From assembly GCA_963814745.1 (NCBI GenBank), contig CAWFEA010000019.1, positions 124,001 to 188,000 on the forward strand: DNA of 64,000 nt, read 5' to 3'. The position numbers and the translations under genes are program-made. Source of the stretch: CAWBRT01 sp963814745. GTDB taxonomy: Bacteria; Acidobacteriota; Terriglobia; Terriglobales; Acidobacteriaceae. Position 1 is the stretch's first letter; each line of letters opens with the position of its first letter. The notes beneath the pieces are model-generated. The model made no database searches. It was not told where the DNA came from and saw nothing but the letters and a program-made list of their open reading frames with translations. This document shows, piece by piece, positions 46,366 to 55,687 of this stretch.

Positions 46366-46381
46366 GTAAGTAGTTACTTAC
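46366..46381. promoter_or_regulatory. candidate TetR operator
   Basis: GTAAGTA-GT-TACTTAC, two perfect 7-bp arms, ending five bases upstream of the regulator's ATG (46360). Confidence 0.6.
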
Positions 46382-46759
46382 TTTATCGCTCCGGGCAGAG
46401 CACGTCAAGATTACGGTTGTAATCTCCGGGAAGCGGGTTTTCGCGGGACTTCGAGCTGAAGATTCAACCGCACCAGGCGGCGCGGCATCCTAACAGGCTG
46501 CTGAAAAAGTCGATCAACCTCGTCACATAAGCTGTCATGCTGAGCGGAGCGCGCCTGTTTTTGGTGCGCGAAGTCGAAGCACCCCTACCAGCACAAAGAC
46601 TTTCAGGTGGGCTATTTCCCAGGTTAGCGCCGAACAGCCAAAGGAGCCGTCCGCTACCATGGCGCAGCCCAACCAAGCGGTACGCCGCGTCTCGAAGGAG
46701 TGCCAGGCGGCGCGGAACTTGGGGCACCTCATTGACAGCGATATAATCGAGTCTTGATT
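46382..46759. other. spacer between the TetR operon and the TPR gene
   Basis: Contains an AGGCTGCTGAAAAA element end (46495-46508) and the promoter of the rightward TPR gene. No gene supported. Confidence 0.45.
46719..46747 (+). promoter_or_regulatory. promoter of the TPR gene
   Basis: TTGGGG (46719-46724), 17-bp spacer, perfect TATAAT (46742-46747). The start codon at 46760 would lie only a few bases after the expected transcript start, so the message is nearly leaderless. Confidence 0.55.
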
Positions 46760-48388
46760 ATGTTGCGGCTTATCCTTCGTCTGCTGGTGGTCGCCGGTCT
46801 TGGTTGCGGCGCGGCGCTGTGGTGCGTGGCGCAAGATTCCGCGCCGGCGGTTCAGACCATTTTGATTCCGCCATTTGAGAACCATTCCAACTCTCCGGGC
46901 CTGGAGTGGATTGGCGAATCGTTTCCCGAGATACTTTCGCAGCGCCTGTCTTCTCCGTCCATGTACATCATTAGCCGCGAAGACCGGGTTTACGCCTTTG
47001 ACCGCATGGGGATTCCGGCCGCCGTACGGCCCTCGCACGCCACCATGTATCGCATTGCCGAGCAGATGGATTGCGACTACGTGGTGCTGGGCGACTACGG
47101 CTTCGACGGATTGACCTTCTCGGCGCGCGCCACCGTGCTTGACATGAAACGATTGCGTCAATCGGAGGCCCTGGAGGCATCGGGACCGCTGCGCAAGCTG
47201 ATCGACGTGCAGACGGATCTTGCCTGGCAGTTGCTGAAAATCATGCAGCCGCAGAGCACAATCAGCCGCGATGAGATGATCCGTTCGGCCACGGCGGTAC
47301 GGCTGGATTCCTTCGAGAATTACGTGCGTGGCATCGTGGCCGTCGACCGGCAGGAGAAGGCCAGGCGATTCCGCGAGGCTTTGCGCTTCAATCCGCATTA
47401 CACGCTGGCGATGTTGCAGTTGGGCAAGACGTATTACTCAAACCGCGAATACGAGTCCGCGGCCAGTTGGTTCAGCCGGATTCCGCAGGCCGATCCTAAG
47501 GCGGGCGAAGCTTACTTCCTAGCTGGACTGGCATACTACAACTTGGGGCAGCTCGAGCGCGCCGAAGACGCCTTCAAAGTCACGATCGCCAAGCTTCCGC
47601 TGACCGAGGTTTACAACAACCTGGGGGCTGCGGCCTTGCGGCGAGGCCAGCGGAGCGCGCTGCAACTCATGCAAAAGACGGTTGAAGTCGATCCCCACGA
47701 TCCCGATTACCGCTTCAATCTGGCCCTGGCGCTTTACCGCTTTGGCGATCCGGCGCTGGCCGTAAAGAACCTGAGCGAGTCGCTGGCGAGATATCCGACC
47801 GATACCGAGGCGAGACAGTTTCTCGATGAGATTACCGGCGCCAAAGCCGTCGCAGCCAATCCGGGAGCAGGCAGCCCGGCGGCAACCGTGGCCTCCATCA
47901 CCAACCTGCCGCTGCCGCGCATCAAACGCAACTACGACGAGAGTTCGTTCCGCATGCTGGCGCTGGAAATCCAGAACTCGACGAAGGCGGTGCGGGAGCC
48001 GGACAGCAATACCCAGGCTTTGTACCACGTCCAGCACGGAACCGAGTTACTGGATCGCGGGTTGACATCGGAGGCGGCCAACGAGTTTCACGAGGCCCTG
48101 GAGTTGGAGCCGCAAAATGCGGCAGCCCATGCCGGCCTCGCTAAAGCCGCGGAGGCGAGGGGCAACATCGGCGCGGCGCGGATGGAGGCGGCCACTTCGA
48201 TTGGCTTGCGTCCCTCGGCGGCCGCCTACATGGTGCTGGCGCGGGCTGACCTGCGGCAGAAGTTGTATGCTTTGGCCGGCCAGAACATCGCCTGGGCACT
48301 GGCGCTGGAACCCGGCAATGCCGACGCCCTGACGCTCAAGCAGGAGATCGAGGCGCGGGCGTCGCAGGCGGCGGGCTCGACGCGCTAG
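46760..48388 (+). CDS. exported TPR-repeat protein
   Basis: 542-residue protein with a signal peptide (LRLILRLLVVAGLGCGAALWCVAQ), a TolB/CsgG-like N-terminal part (ILIPPFENHSNSPGLEWIGESFPEILSQRL) and several tetratricopeptide repeats (YTLAMLQLGKTYYSNREYESAASWFSRI; EAYFLAGLAYYNLGQLERAEDAF; ALYHVQHGTELLDRGLTSEAANEFHEAL). It is probably a periplasmic scaffold; the partners are unknown. The ATG at 46760 follows an ATT codon and a TTG at 46754. Confidence 0.82.
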   Translation: MLRLILRLLVVAGLGCGAALWCVAQDSAPAVQTILIPPFENHSNSPGLEWIGESFPEILSQRLSSPSMYIISREDRVYAFDRMGIPAAVRPSHATMYRIAEQMDCDYVVLGDYGFDGLTFSARATVLDMKRLRQSEALEASGPLRKLIDVQTDLAWQLLKIMQPQSTISRDEMIRSATAVRLDSFENYVRGIVAVDRQEKARRFREALRFNPHYTLAMLQLGKTYYSNREYESAASWFSRIPQADPKAGEAYFLAGLAYYNLGQLERAEDAFKVTIAKLPLTEVYNNLGAAALRRGQRSALQLMQKTVEVDPHDPDYRFNLALALYRFGDPALAVKNLSESLARYPTDTEARQFLDEITGAKAVAANPGAGSPAATVASITNLPLPRIKRNYDESSFRMLALEIQNSTKAVREPDSNTQALYHVQHGTELLDRGLTSEAANEFHEALELEPQNAAAHAGLAKAAEARGNIGAARMEAATSIGLRPSAAAYMVLARADLRQKLYALAGQNIAWALALEPGNADALTLKQEIEARASQAAGSTR

Positions 48389-48455
48389 TAAAACGGATTT
48401 ATGAAGGCAGTTGCAAATAAAGGTTTCAGGGATAGATCGTTTCAGGTATAAATCA

Positions 48456-49793
48456 ATGCGGTTGAGTTGGCGTTCGATTACCGCGCTGCTGGTGCTGGCT
48501 TCGGCCGTTGCCCTGCCCTGCGCCGCCGACGTGCTGAAGATTAAGGTTGACGGTCCCATTCACCCCATCGCGGAGGAATACATCGCGCGCGCCATCGCGA
48601 CGGCGGAGCGCCGCCACTCGGAAGCGCTGTTGATCGAGCTGAACACCCCGGGGGGCCTGTTGGATTCCACCCGCGAGATTATCGAAAAGATTCTCGCCTC
48701 GCGCGTTCCGGTCATTGTGTACGTGGCGCCGAGCGGGGTGCGCGCGGCTTCGGCGGGCTTCTTCATTCTCGAATCGGCCGACGTGGCTGCCATGGCTCCC
48801 GGCACCAACACCGGGGCATCGCATCCGGTTTCCATCATGGGCGGCCAGATGGACGAGGTGATGAAGACCAAGATCGAGAACGACACCGCGGCGTTCCTGC
48901 GCTCCTACGTCTCCAAGCGCGGGCGCAACGCGCAACTGGCGGAGCAGGCGGTGCGCAAATCGACCTCGTGGACCGATCAGGAGGCGCTGGCGAATAAGCT
49001 GATCGACCTGGTTGCTCCGAGCGAGCAGGAGTTGCTCCGCCAGCTCGACGGGCGCGTGGTCAAGCGCTTCGACGGAAGCTCCGTCACCCTGCATACGGCG
49101 GGCCAGCCGGTCACGGAGTTCGAGATGACGCTCAAGCAGCGCATCCTGGGCTGGCTGATGGACCCCAACATTTCGTTCCTGCTGCTGGCGCTCGGGGCCT
49201 TTGCCATCTACGCGGAGATGAGCCATCCGGGAGCGGTGGTGCCGGGCGTGGTGGGGGTGATTCTCATCCTGCTTGCGGTCTTCGCGCTCAATCTCCTGCC
49301 GGTACGCTATGCCGCCGTGACCCTGATCCTAGCGGCCTTTGTGCTGTTCGCGCTGGAGGCTAAATTTGCCACCCACGGAGTGCTCGGCATCGGTGGAATC
49401 GTCGCCATGACCCTGGGAGGATTGTTGCTGGTGGATGCCCCGATTCCCCAAATGCAGGTTCATCTGCTGACGGCGCTCGGAGTCAGCGTGCCGATGGGGG
49501 TGATCACGGTGTTTCTGATGAACCTTGCCATCCGCGCGCGGCGCAATAAGGTCGCCACCGGATCGCAAGGCCTGGTCGGGGAAGCCGGGGTTGCGCAGAC
49601 CGATCTCGCCCCGCTGGGAACGGTGTTTGTCCATGGCGAGCTATGGAGCGCGCGCTCCCGTCAGAGTGTGACGAATGGGGAGCAGGTGCGCGTCACCGCC
49701 GTCAACGGGTTGCAGTTGGAAGTGGAGCCGTTGGCCGAATCCACGGCGAATGCCAACACGGAGCCGATGCAAACTTCACGCAGGACTTCCTGA
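48456..49793 (+). CDS. NfeD-family membrane-bound serine protease (ClpP-class)
   Basis: 445-residue membrane protein: signal peptide, ClpP/SppA-like protease domain (LIELNTPGGLLDSTREI; catalytic Ser in SGVRAASAGFFILESADVAAMAPGTNTGASHP), five or so helices, and a C-terminal NfeD OB-fold (GEAGVAQTDLAPLGTVFVHGELW). It is paired with the slipin (SPFH) gene downstream, a conserved combination thought to act in membrane organisation. The ATG at 48456 (MRLSWRS) is preferred over 48411. Confidence 0.92.
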   Translation: MRLSWRSITALLVLASAVALPCAADVLKIKVDGPIHPIAEEYIARAIATAERRHSEALLIELNTPGGLLDSTREIIEKILASRVPVIVYVAPSGVRAASAGFFILESADVAAMAPGTNTGASHPVSIMGGQMDEVMKTKIENDTAAFLRSYVSKRGRNAQLAEQAVRKSTSWTDQEALANKLIDLVAPSEQELLRQLDGRVVKRFDGSSVTLHTAGQPVTEFEMTLKQRILGWLMDPNISFLLLALGAFAIYAEMSHPGAVVPGVVGVILILLAVFALNLLPVRYAAVTLILAAFVLFALEAKFATHGVLGIGGIVAMTLGGLLLVDAPIPQMQVHLLTALGVSVPMGVITVFLMNLAIRARRNKVATGSQGLVGEAGVAQTDLAPLGTVFVHGELWSARSRQSVTNGEQVRVTAVNGLQLEVEPLAESTANANTEPMQTSRRTS

Positions 49794-49877
49794 TGCTGTG
49801 CGCGTAGACTTGCAGGCGACGAGGGGCGTGCGAGCACAGGGTAGCCGTCGAAGAAAAAAGAAAGGGAATAAGAACAA

Positions 49878-50099
49878 ATGGCAAAACAATCAGTCGCCCG
49901 GAAGAAACCTGCAAAAAAACGCAGAGGTTCATTCCTTAAAATTCGCAAGGGCCGGGGTCAAGACGCTACTTGGTACATTGTGGACACCTTCGGGCGGGGA
50001 GATGAGGTGTTGCATTCCGGTATCAAGTCCCGCGAAGAGGCGGACAGGATGTTGCGAAAACTGAAAGAAGAAGATGAGTATCGCGCGTGGGTTTTCTGA
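49878..50099 (+). CDS. small basic hypothetical protein
   Basis: 73-residue Lys/Arg-rich protein (MAKQSVARKKPAKKRRGSFL ... EDEYRAWVF). The Lys-rich N-terminus suggests nucleic-acid binding; the C-terminal half (DEVLHSGIKSREEADRMLRKLKEE) looks structured. The ATG at 49878 follows AAAGGGAATAAG. It sits between the NfeD and slipin genes. No family known. Confidence 0.6.
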   Translation: MAKQSVARKKPAKKRRGSFLKIRKGRGQDATWYIVDTFGRGDEVLHSGIKSREEADRMLRKLKEEDEYRAWVF

Positions 50100-50249
50100 T
50101 GGCCATATAAAAAGCGTAGGACCGCAGCCAAAGAGCCTGGGAGTGCCTGATCGGGTTCTCAGGGGCGAGAACCAATTACCGCATATCCTGAGCCGCATGG
50201 TTGGGGTAAAATTCCTGCGACGTAGGTTGCGCAGCAGCGGAGGCCGGCA

Positions 50250-51053
50250 GTGAGTATATTTAGTCTGGTGCCAGTTGTCATCATCGCTCTCTACCTCATC
50301 AATTCCATCAAGATCCTGTCCGAATACGAACGCGGGGTCATCTTTCGCCTGGGGCGGGTGCTGACGAACCCCAAGGGTCCGGGCATCATCCTGGTCTTCG
50401 TGCCTCTGGATCGCATGGTGCGGGTGGACCTGCGGCAGATCGCTTTCGACGTGCCCCCGCAGGACATCATTACGCGCGATAACGTTACCCTGAAGGTGAG
50501 CGCGGTGATCTTTCTGCGGGTCATCGATCCGCGGCGGGCGGTGCTGGAGGTGCTGAACTACCAGTACCAGACCTCGCAGTTCGCGCAGACGACGCTGCGT
50601 TCGGTGCTGGGCGAAGTGGATATGGACGAGTTGCTGGCGCATCGGGAAAAAATTAACCTGCGCTTGCAGTCGATCCTCGATCAGCATACGGACCCCTGGG
50701 GCGTGAAAGTCACCAACGTCGAGGTCAAGCAGGTCGATCTGCCCGAAGGCATGATGCGGGCCATGGCGAAGCAGGCCGAGGCCGAACGCGAAAAGCGCTC
50801 GAAGATTATCCACGCCGAGGGCGAATTCGCCGCCGCCCAGCGCCTGGTGGACGCCGCTCACCTGCTCTCCAGCGAGCCGTCTTCCATTCAGCTTCGCTAT
50901 TTGCAGACGCTGACGGAAATCGGCGTCGAGAAGAACACCACGATCATCTTCCCGGTTCCGGTAGACCTGCTGGCGGGATTGCAAAAGCTGGTGACGGAAC
51001 GGAAACAGGCAGAAGAAAAGATCGAAGAAAAGACGGGCGAAAAACCACAGTAG
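50250..51053 (+). CDS. slipin (SPFH/band 7) family protein
   Basis: 267-residue membrane-anchored SPFH protein with an N-terminal membrane segment (LVPVVIIALYLINSI), ILSEYERGVIFRLGRVL, the SPFH core (DNVTLKVSAVIFLRVIDPRRAVLEV) and a C-terminal helical AMAKQAEAEREKRSKIIHAEGEFAAAQ. It forms oligomeric membrane microdomains and works with NfeD proteases. GTG start at 50250 next to GAGGCCGG. Confidence 0.93.
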   Translation: MSIFSLVPVVIIALYLINSIKILSEYERGVIFRLGRVLTNPKGPGIILVFVPLDRMVRVDLRQIAFDVPPQDIITRDNVTLKVSAVIFLRVIDPRRAVLEVLNYQYQTSQFAQTTLRSVLGEVDMDELLAHREKINLRLQSILDQHTDPWGVKVTNVEVKQVDLPEGMMRAMAKQAEAEREKRSKIIHAEGEFAAAQRLVDAAHLLSSEPSSIQLRYLQTLTEIGVEKNTTIIFPVPVDLLAGLQKLVTERKQAEEKIEEKTGEKPQ

Positions 51054-51069
51054 CCGGGAGCGTAGGACC

Positions 51070-51741
51070 GTGCCGAACCAGAGCTTCAGAAAAACAGGGG
51101 CGGATTTGCAGGGGCTGTTGGACGAGACCGAAGAGCACGAGATTACGCTGGGGGTGGGCAAACTGGTGGGGTTGTTCTTCCTGCTGGTGATTTTGTGCGC
51201 GGCTTGCTTCGCCGTCGGGTATGGCTTCGGACGCAACTCGGCGAAACCGCCCAGCCCTGCCGCGGAGGTTCAGGCGGCGTCCACCCCAACGGCCGTCAAG
51301 CCGGTGGCGAAATCGGCGGGCGTCGAGCCAGCAGGCGGTGATTGTCCGGCGGGCGAAAAGTGCCCACCGGCGAATGCCGCGCCGGCGCAGGATCTCAGCT
51401 TCTACAAGGCTGTAGAAGAGAAACAACCGCAGGCGCGATTGACTCCTCCGCTCGCGCCAATTCCGCCGCCGGCGAAGCCCGCGCCGCCGCCGCGAGCCCC
51501 GCAGAATGCTCCGGCGGTTGGCCCCGGAATCATGGTGCAAGTGGCCGCGGTCGGCAGGCGCGAGGACGCCGAAGTGCTTCAGGACGCTCTGCGCCGCAAG
51601 CAATACCCCGTCATCATCGCGACTGCGACGACCGATAAGCTGTTCCACGTCCAGATCGGCCCGTTCAGCCAAGTCAAAGACGCGGAGACCATGCGCTCCC
51701 GTCTGCAGGGAGACGGCTATAACCCGATCCTGAAACGTTGA
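51070..51741 (+). CDS. SPOR-domain protein
   Basis: 223-residue membrane protein: one helix (VGLFFLLVILCAACFAVGYGFG), a long Pro/Ala-rich linker and a C-terminal SPOR domain (MVQVAAVGRREDAEVLQDALRRKQYPVI ... FHVQIGPFSQVKDAETMRSRLQGDGYNPI) that binds denuded peptidoglycan. The helix is at about residues 33-54. GTG start 16 bases after the slipin stop. Possible division or cell-envelope role. Confidence 0.85.
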   Translation: MPNQSFRKTGADLQGLLDETEEHEITLGVGKLVGLFFLLVILCAACFAVGYGFGRNSAKPPSPAAEVQAASTPTAVKPVAKSAGVEPAGGDCPAGEKCPPANAAPAQDLSFYKAVEEKQPQARLTPPLAPIPPPAKPAPPPRAPQNAPAVGPGIMVQVAAVGRREDAEVLQDALRRKQYPVIIATATTDKLFHVQIGPFSQVKDAETMRSRLQGDGYNPILKR

Positions 51742-51837
51742 GCTTGAGGCGGCAATCCCCAGTAGTTTGCGGCACCGTGCGGGTTGCCGCGTGATACATT
51801 GATCATTATCGATGAAGACGGTCGATAAAGGCGGTCA

Positions 51838-52152
51838 ATGAAAGCAGCCAGCGACGGTCTTAGCCTGAAGTTGCGCGCCATCTCCGATCCGGTGCGCCGC
51901 GAGATTCTGCGTCTGCTTGCCCGCCAAGGTTTGTGCTCGCTGGAGCGCGCGGACGGCATGTGCGCGGCCGATCTGCAGCGCCACACGGGCCTGGCGCAGC
52001 CCACCATCTCCCATCACATGCGGGTGCTGGCCGAAGCCGGCCTGGTGCAGGCCGAGCGGGTCGGCACCTGGGTATGCTATTGCCGCGATGATGCGGCCTT
52101 ACGCCGGCTGGAACTCAAGGTAAGCCGAGAGTTAGAGCGATCCGGCAAATGA
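51838..52152 (+). CDS. ArsR-family transcriptional regulator
   Basis: 104-residue winged-helix regulator (LRAISDPVRREILRLLARQG ... LQRHTGLAQPTISHHMRVLAEAGLVQAERVGTWVCY). The Cys in GLCSLE, GMCAAD and VCYC could contribute a metal site but the classical CxC motif is not evident. It overlaps the downstream membrane protein by four bases. An imperfect dyad near 51799-51830 (ATCATTATCGATGAAGACG) may be an operator. Confidence 0.9.
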   Translation: MKAASDGLSLKLRAISDPVRREILRLLARQGLCSLERADGMCAADLQRHTGLAQPTISHHMRVLAEAGLVQAERVGTWVCYCRDDAALRRLELKVSRELERSGK

Positions 52153-52469
52153 CAGCCGATAGCGAAGGACGCGCAGCTCCGATGTTCAGGATCGCATTTC
52201 TCCTGATGATCGTGGGCTTGATCAACGGTTTGATCGGGGCCGCGATCACCGATCACCTGAACTCGCACCTGCCGACTGATCTTGACGATTTCCAGACGTG
52301 GCAGAGCATCATTGATTGGATATGGCCCTCGGCGCTACTGATGGCGCCAGCGCCGGGCGGCTCGATCGTCGCGCTGGTTCTATCGGTCGTTACCAACGGA
52401 TGCCTTTACGGCGTGGTCGGCTTGCTAATCGGAGCTATCTGGCGGAAGCTGGCGGCGACAATGCGATGA
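52149..52469 (+). CDS. small membrane protein, coupled to the ArsR regulator
   Basis: 106-residue protein with two or three hydrophobic helices (FRIAFLLMIVGLINGLIGAAI; LMAPAPGGSIVALVLSVVTNGCLYGVVGLLIGAIW). The four-base overlap with the regulator suggests that it is regulated with or responds to the same signal. No family known. Confidence 0.6.
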   Translation: MTADSEGRAAPMFRIAFLLMIVGLINGLIGAAITDHLNSHLPTDLDDFQTWQSIIDWIWPSALLMAPAPGGSIVALVLSVVTNGCLYGVVGLLIGAIWRKLAATMR

Positions 52470-52648
52470 GCGGGCGGCTCTGAACGGCGCGGCTGAACAG
52501 GCTGCTGAAAAACAGTTTGCGGACAAGTTGAGCACGCAGCCGCTTGCGTAGCGCGCTTACGATCCATACATTCCATAGCGCCTCGCTTGTTGCTTCGGCG
52601 CGTGTTTCCGCAGCCAGTGAAGCCGCGCCTTCAAAGCGCTATCGCTTT

Positions 52649-53581
52649 CTACTTCGTAATCGCGGCGAACAAGTCCGATTGCAACAGCGTCTGGAATCCT
52701 GAGTCATCCACCTTGAAGTGAATCAGCAGGTTGCCGCTGTCGGAATCGACCGTAGTGGCATCGATGGCGGTCTTTTCCGCCGGCGAAGAAGAACTCATTT
52801 TTTTCATCATCATGCCGGCCTTGAGCAACGACGAAAGGGTTGCGGCGGTCATCGCATCGCCGGTCGAAACCGTCAGGTCAACGGCCACGCCGTGGGAAAA
52901 ATCCACCGTGTAATAGGAACCCGTCAGGTGCTTCTTAACCACGTCGTAGTCGGCCAGCTTGGCGGCGTCGCCCATGGCTGAACGAAGCATGTTCTGGGTC
53001 CCGGTAGCGTCCAGCACGCTCCAGATGGCGCCATCCCCCACGGAAGAGACCAGGTTGGAGATGTTGGCATTGCCGCTCATGCTCGGAGCCTCGCCGTCGC
53101 GGGCGTCCAAGGCGTTGTGAATGGCCTGGGTGTCGCCGAACAGCATGGTCGAGTCGTCGAGAAACGTCATCAGCATGCCGGACCCGGTGGGATAAAGAGA
53201 CGTGGTGCGCCATTTGTCCGGCTTGGTCTTAGCCGTCTTTTGCCGGGCGAGAAACTTCTTGACCTGAAAATCGCCGGTGGCGAAGCCGATGGACCGTATC
53301 TGCGTGCCGGCGCGATACATGACAAATGTGATTCCGTCAACGTCGCGGTCGGGATCGATTTGCATGTCCTTCAGGGCATTTTCGAACTGCTTCAGAGTGT
53401 CCGGCAAGACCTTGGACTTCAGCTTCATGCCAGAGTCGGAATTCCGCAAGGCGCGGTAATCGACGGAGATGATTTGCTGCACGTCGGACGGGATGGCTGT
53501 CCTCGCATTGGAACTCAACGGCTCCGCGAATGACAGAGTGGCAAGAAACAGACAGCAAACAAGAGCAAGGATGCGCTTCAT
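52649..53581 (-). CDS. hypothetical secreted protein
   Basis: 310-residue exported protein with a signal peptide (MKRILALVCCLFLATLSFA). The mature part has VQQIISVDYRALRNSDSGMKLKSKVLPDTLKQFENAL and a long soluble region (GITFVMYRAGTQIRSIGFATGDF; AIWSVLDATGTQNMLRSAMGD). It resembles conserved Acidobacteria proteins without a known function. The ATG at 53581 is chosen for the signal peptide. Confidence 0.75.
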   Translation of the reverse strand: MKRILALVCCLFLATLSFAEPLSSNARTAIPSDVQQIISVDYRALRNSDSGMKLKSKVLPDTLKQFENALKDMQIDPDRDVDGITFVMYRAGTQIRSIGFATGDFQVKKFLARQKTAKTKPDKWRTTSLYPTGSGMLMTFLDDSTMLFGDTQAIHNALDARDGEAPSMSGNANISNLVSSVGDGAIWSVLDATGTQNMLRSAMGDAAKLADYDVVKKHLTGSYYTVDFSHGVAVDLTVSTGDAMTAATLSSLLKAGMMMKKMSSSSPAEKTAIDATTVDSDSGNLLIHFKVDDSGFQTLLQSDLFAAITK

Positions 53582-53792
53582 AGCAATTATTTTACCCGAG
53601 TTACCCCAGTTCAGAGTTGATTCCCGGCGATCCGTATGCAATCGCCCGAGAGGGTGGTCCGGAGGAACTTCCCCGCCTCTTTATGTTCAACCCGCTTGGG
53701 CAATCACAGTTTCGCCCACAATCCTATGATACGGAAACGAGCCGCATCACACGAACGGTTGCTTTTTCCGGCCATGCAATTTTACATACCTT

Positions 53793-54698
53793 TTACCGGA
53801 TACCAGCTTTTGCTTCAGCGAGCCGGTCTTCCAGGACCACCGACGCTGCCAAATTTTCCAGCTTGAGAAGCGATGCGGCGGCGTCCGGAAGCGCTTTTTT
53901 CGGAACCAGCCCGACGATTTCGCTGGAAGCGACGGCGACGCCGTGGCGCGCGGCTTCGCGGCTGACGGCTTCAAAGACGCACACCATGGGCGTTTGCTCG
54001 GTGTCGGTCAGGTTCATAGACACCTGCGCCAAGCCCCGGACCAGCACTCCCATGGCCTTGACGCAAGGCAACCCGCCGCTGGAGAAGCGCACGGTACGGG
54101 CGATTTTCCGGGCGATTTCGACCTCGCTGGTATTGAGAAAGACGTTGAAAGCGACGAGAAACTTGCGCGCGCCAATCACCGTAGCACCCGCCGTGGGATG
54201 GACGCGCGGCTCGCCAAAGTCGGGCAGGCGATCGGGGTTGGTCGCGATCTCGTCGCGCAAGCCTTCGAACTGCCCCCGCCGGATATTTTCCAGCCGGACG
54301 CGCTGCGGGCGCGTGGCCGCACTCTCGTAGAGATAGACGGGGATGCGGTAGCGCCTCCAGACCTCGGCGCCCGCCTGCCTTGCCATCCGCGCGCAGTCTT
54401 CCAGGGTGACGCCCTCGATGGGGACAAAGGGCACGACATCGGTCGCGCCGATGCGTGGGTGCACACCCCGGTGCCGGGTGAGATCGATCAGTTCGGCAGC
54501 CTTGCCGATGCCGCGCAGAACAGCCTCCAGCAGCGAGCGCGGACTTCCGGCCAAGGTGATGACCGAGCGATTGTGATCGGCGTCCACGTGGCGGTCGAGC
54601 AGGTAGACGCCGTCGGCCCGCATGGCCTCGGCGATGGCGTCAAGCTTGGCGCGGTCTCGACCCTCGGAGAAATTGGGAACACATTCGATCAGCGCCAT
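53793..54698 (-). CDS. ftcD: glutamate formimidoyltransferase
   Basis: Transfers a formimidoyl group to tetrahydrofolate in histidine degradation. 301 residues with ALIECVPNFSEGRD, DADHNRSVITLAG, HRGVHPRIGATDVVPFVPI, FLVAFNVFLNT and VSMNLTDTEQTPM. This is the transferase part without the cyclodeaminase domain found in animals. No other histidine-degradation gene adjoins it. Confidence 0.94.
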   Translation of the reverse strand: MALIECVPNFSEGRDRAKLDAIAEAMRADGVYLLDRHVDADHNRSVITLAGSPRSLLEAVLRGIGKAAELIDLTRHRGVHPRIGATDVVPFVPIEGVTLEDCARMARQAGAEVWRRYRIPVYLYESAATRPQRVRLENIRRGQFEGLRDEIATNPDRLPDFGEPRVHPTAGATVIGARKFLVAFNVFLNTSEVEIARKIARTVRFSSGGLPCVKAMGVLVRGLAQVSMNLTDTEQTPMVCVFEAVSREAARHGVAVASSEIVGLVPKKALPDAAASLLKLENLAASVVLEDRLAEAKAGIR

Positions 54699-54735
54699 AA
54701 CCTGGTCAACCTATGTTAGCCGTGAGCGCGCTAAG

Positions 54736-54861
54736 GAAACTCTGAACAAGTGCAGGGTTTGAAGGGTACGGGCTTCAGCCCGTACGAAAGACCAGCAAAC
54801 CCTAATGAGGCTTTAGCCTCTGAGGGACCTCGGTCCTTCTAACAAGACTCGTTCAGGGCTC
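54736..54861. repeat. second copy of the GAAACTCTGAAC-bounded element
   Basis: Near-identical interior to 14478-14605 (GTACGGGCTTCAGCCCGTAC and GAGGCTTTAGCCTC hairpins); the left end is intact, the right end GTTCAGGGCT has decayed. Between ftcD and ubiE. Confidence 0.7.
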
Positions 54862-54920
54862 CCCTAACCTTTCTCGCTCGCCCACCCAGAGACCGATCTA
54901 CCACTCCACCGCTCAACTCG

Positions 54921-55670
54921 TCAGCGCTTCACTGCCCGATAGAGTCCGGCGATGCCGAACGTGTACGGCGTGTACTCCGCGCGCTCGAATCCCGCCCGCC
55001 GCATTCGCCCCAGCATCTCCTCCGGCGCGGGAAATCGCTCGACCGATGCCGGCAGATATGCATAGGGGCCGCGAACCCCCGAAATCATCGTGCCGAGTCG
55101 AGGCAGAACATGACGAAAATAAAAGCGGTAAAGTTTGCCGATCACCCCTCGCGGTTCGCCGAAATCGAGGATGCCGATTTCGCCGCCGCTTTTCAGTACG
55201 CGGCCAATCTCGTCGAGTCCCCGGTCGTAGTTGGCGAGGTTGCGAAAACCAAAAGCCGAGACCACCAGATCGAAGCTGCCGGCGGCAAACGGCAGCTTGA
55301 GCGCGTCGGCCTCGACCCATTCGAGCGGCAGTCCCGCGCTCTTGCGCCGTGCCCGCTCCAGCATCGCCGGCGAAAAATCCGCGCCCACGATTTTCACTCC
55401 CGGCGCCGCCCGCCGGTAAAGCGCGAAGCTCATGTCGCCGGTGCCGCAGCACAGGTCCAGCACGGCCGCCCCCGGACGCCGCAGAATATGCCGGAAGCTG
55501 CCTGAGGCCCGCCACCACCAATAGCGGTCCGTGTTGAGCGACAGCACATGATTCAGCAGGTCATAGCGCGGCGCAATCGAGCTGAACATGTCGCGCACCG
55601 CGTGCGCCGCGGCCTGCTCGTCCTGCGTCTCAGCGGTGCGCGCACCCGAAGGTTTGTCTTGCTCTGGCAT
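54921..55670 (-). CDS. ubiE: UbiE/MenG methyltransferase
   Basis: C-methyltransferase of menaquinone (and, in other organisms, ubiquinone) biosynthesis. 249 residues with MFSSIAPRYDLLNHVLSLNTDRYWW, the SAM motif AVLDLCCGTGDMSFAL, VSAFGFRNLANYDRGLDEIGRVLKSGGE and a C-terminal YLPASVERFPAPEEMLGRMRRAGF. It lies next to aroB, which feeds chorismate to menaquinone. Confidence 0.93.
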   Translation of the reverse strand: MPEQDKPSGARTAETQDEQAAAHAVRDMFSSIAPRYDLLNHVLSLNTDRYWWWRASGSFRHILRRPGAAVLDLCCGTGDMSFALYRRAAPGVKIVGADFSPAMLERARRKSAGLPLEWVEADALKLPFAAGSFDLVVSAFGFRNLANYDRGLDEIGRVLKSGGEIGILDFGEPRGVIGKLYRFYFRHVLPRLGTMISGVRGPYAYLPASVERFPAPEEMLGRMRRAGFERAEYTPYTFGIAGLYRAVKR

Positions 55671-55687
55671 GGGAGATTTCGGCCCGA

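Noticed and set aside
46724..46747. TTGACA next to TATAAT as a promoter for the TPR gene
   Set aside because: The TTGACA at about 46733 is only four bases from TATAAT, too close; the TTGGGG at 46719 with a 17-bp spacer was used instead.
49929..51236. 435-codon frame antisense to the slipin gene
   Set aside because: Shadow of slipin, SPOR and the small basic gene; no motif.
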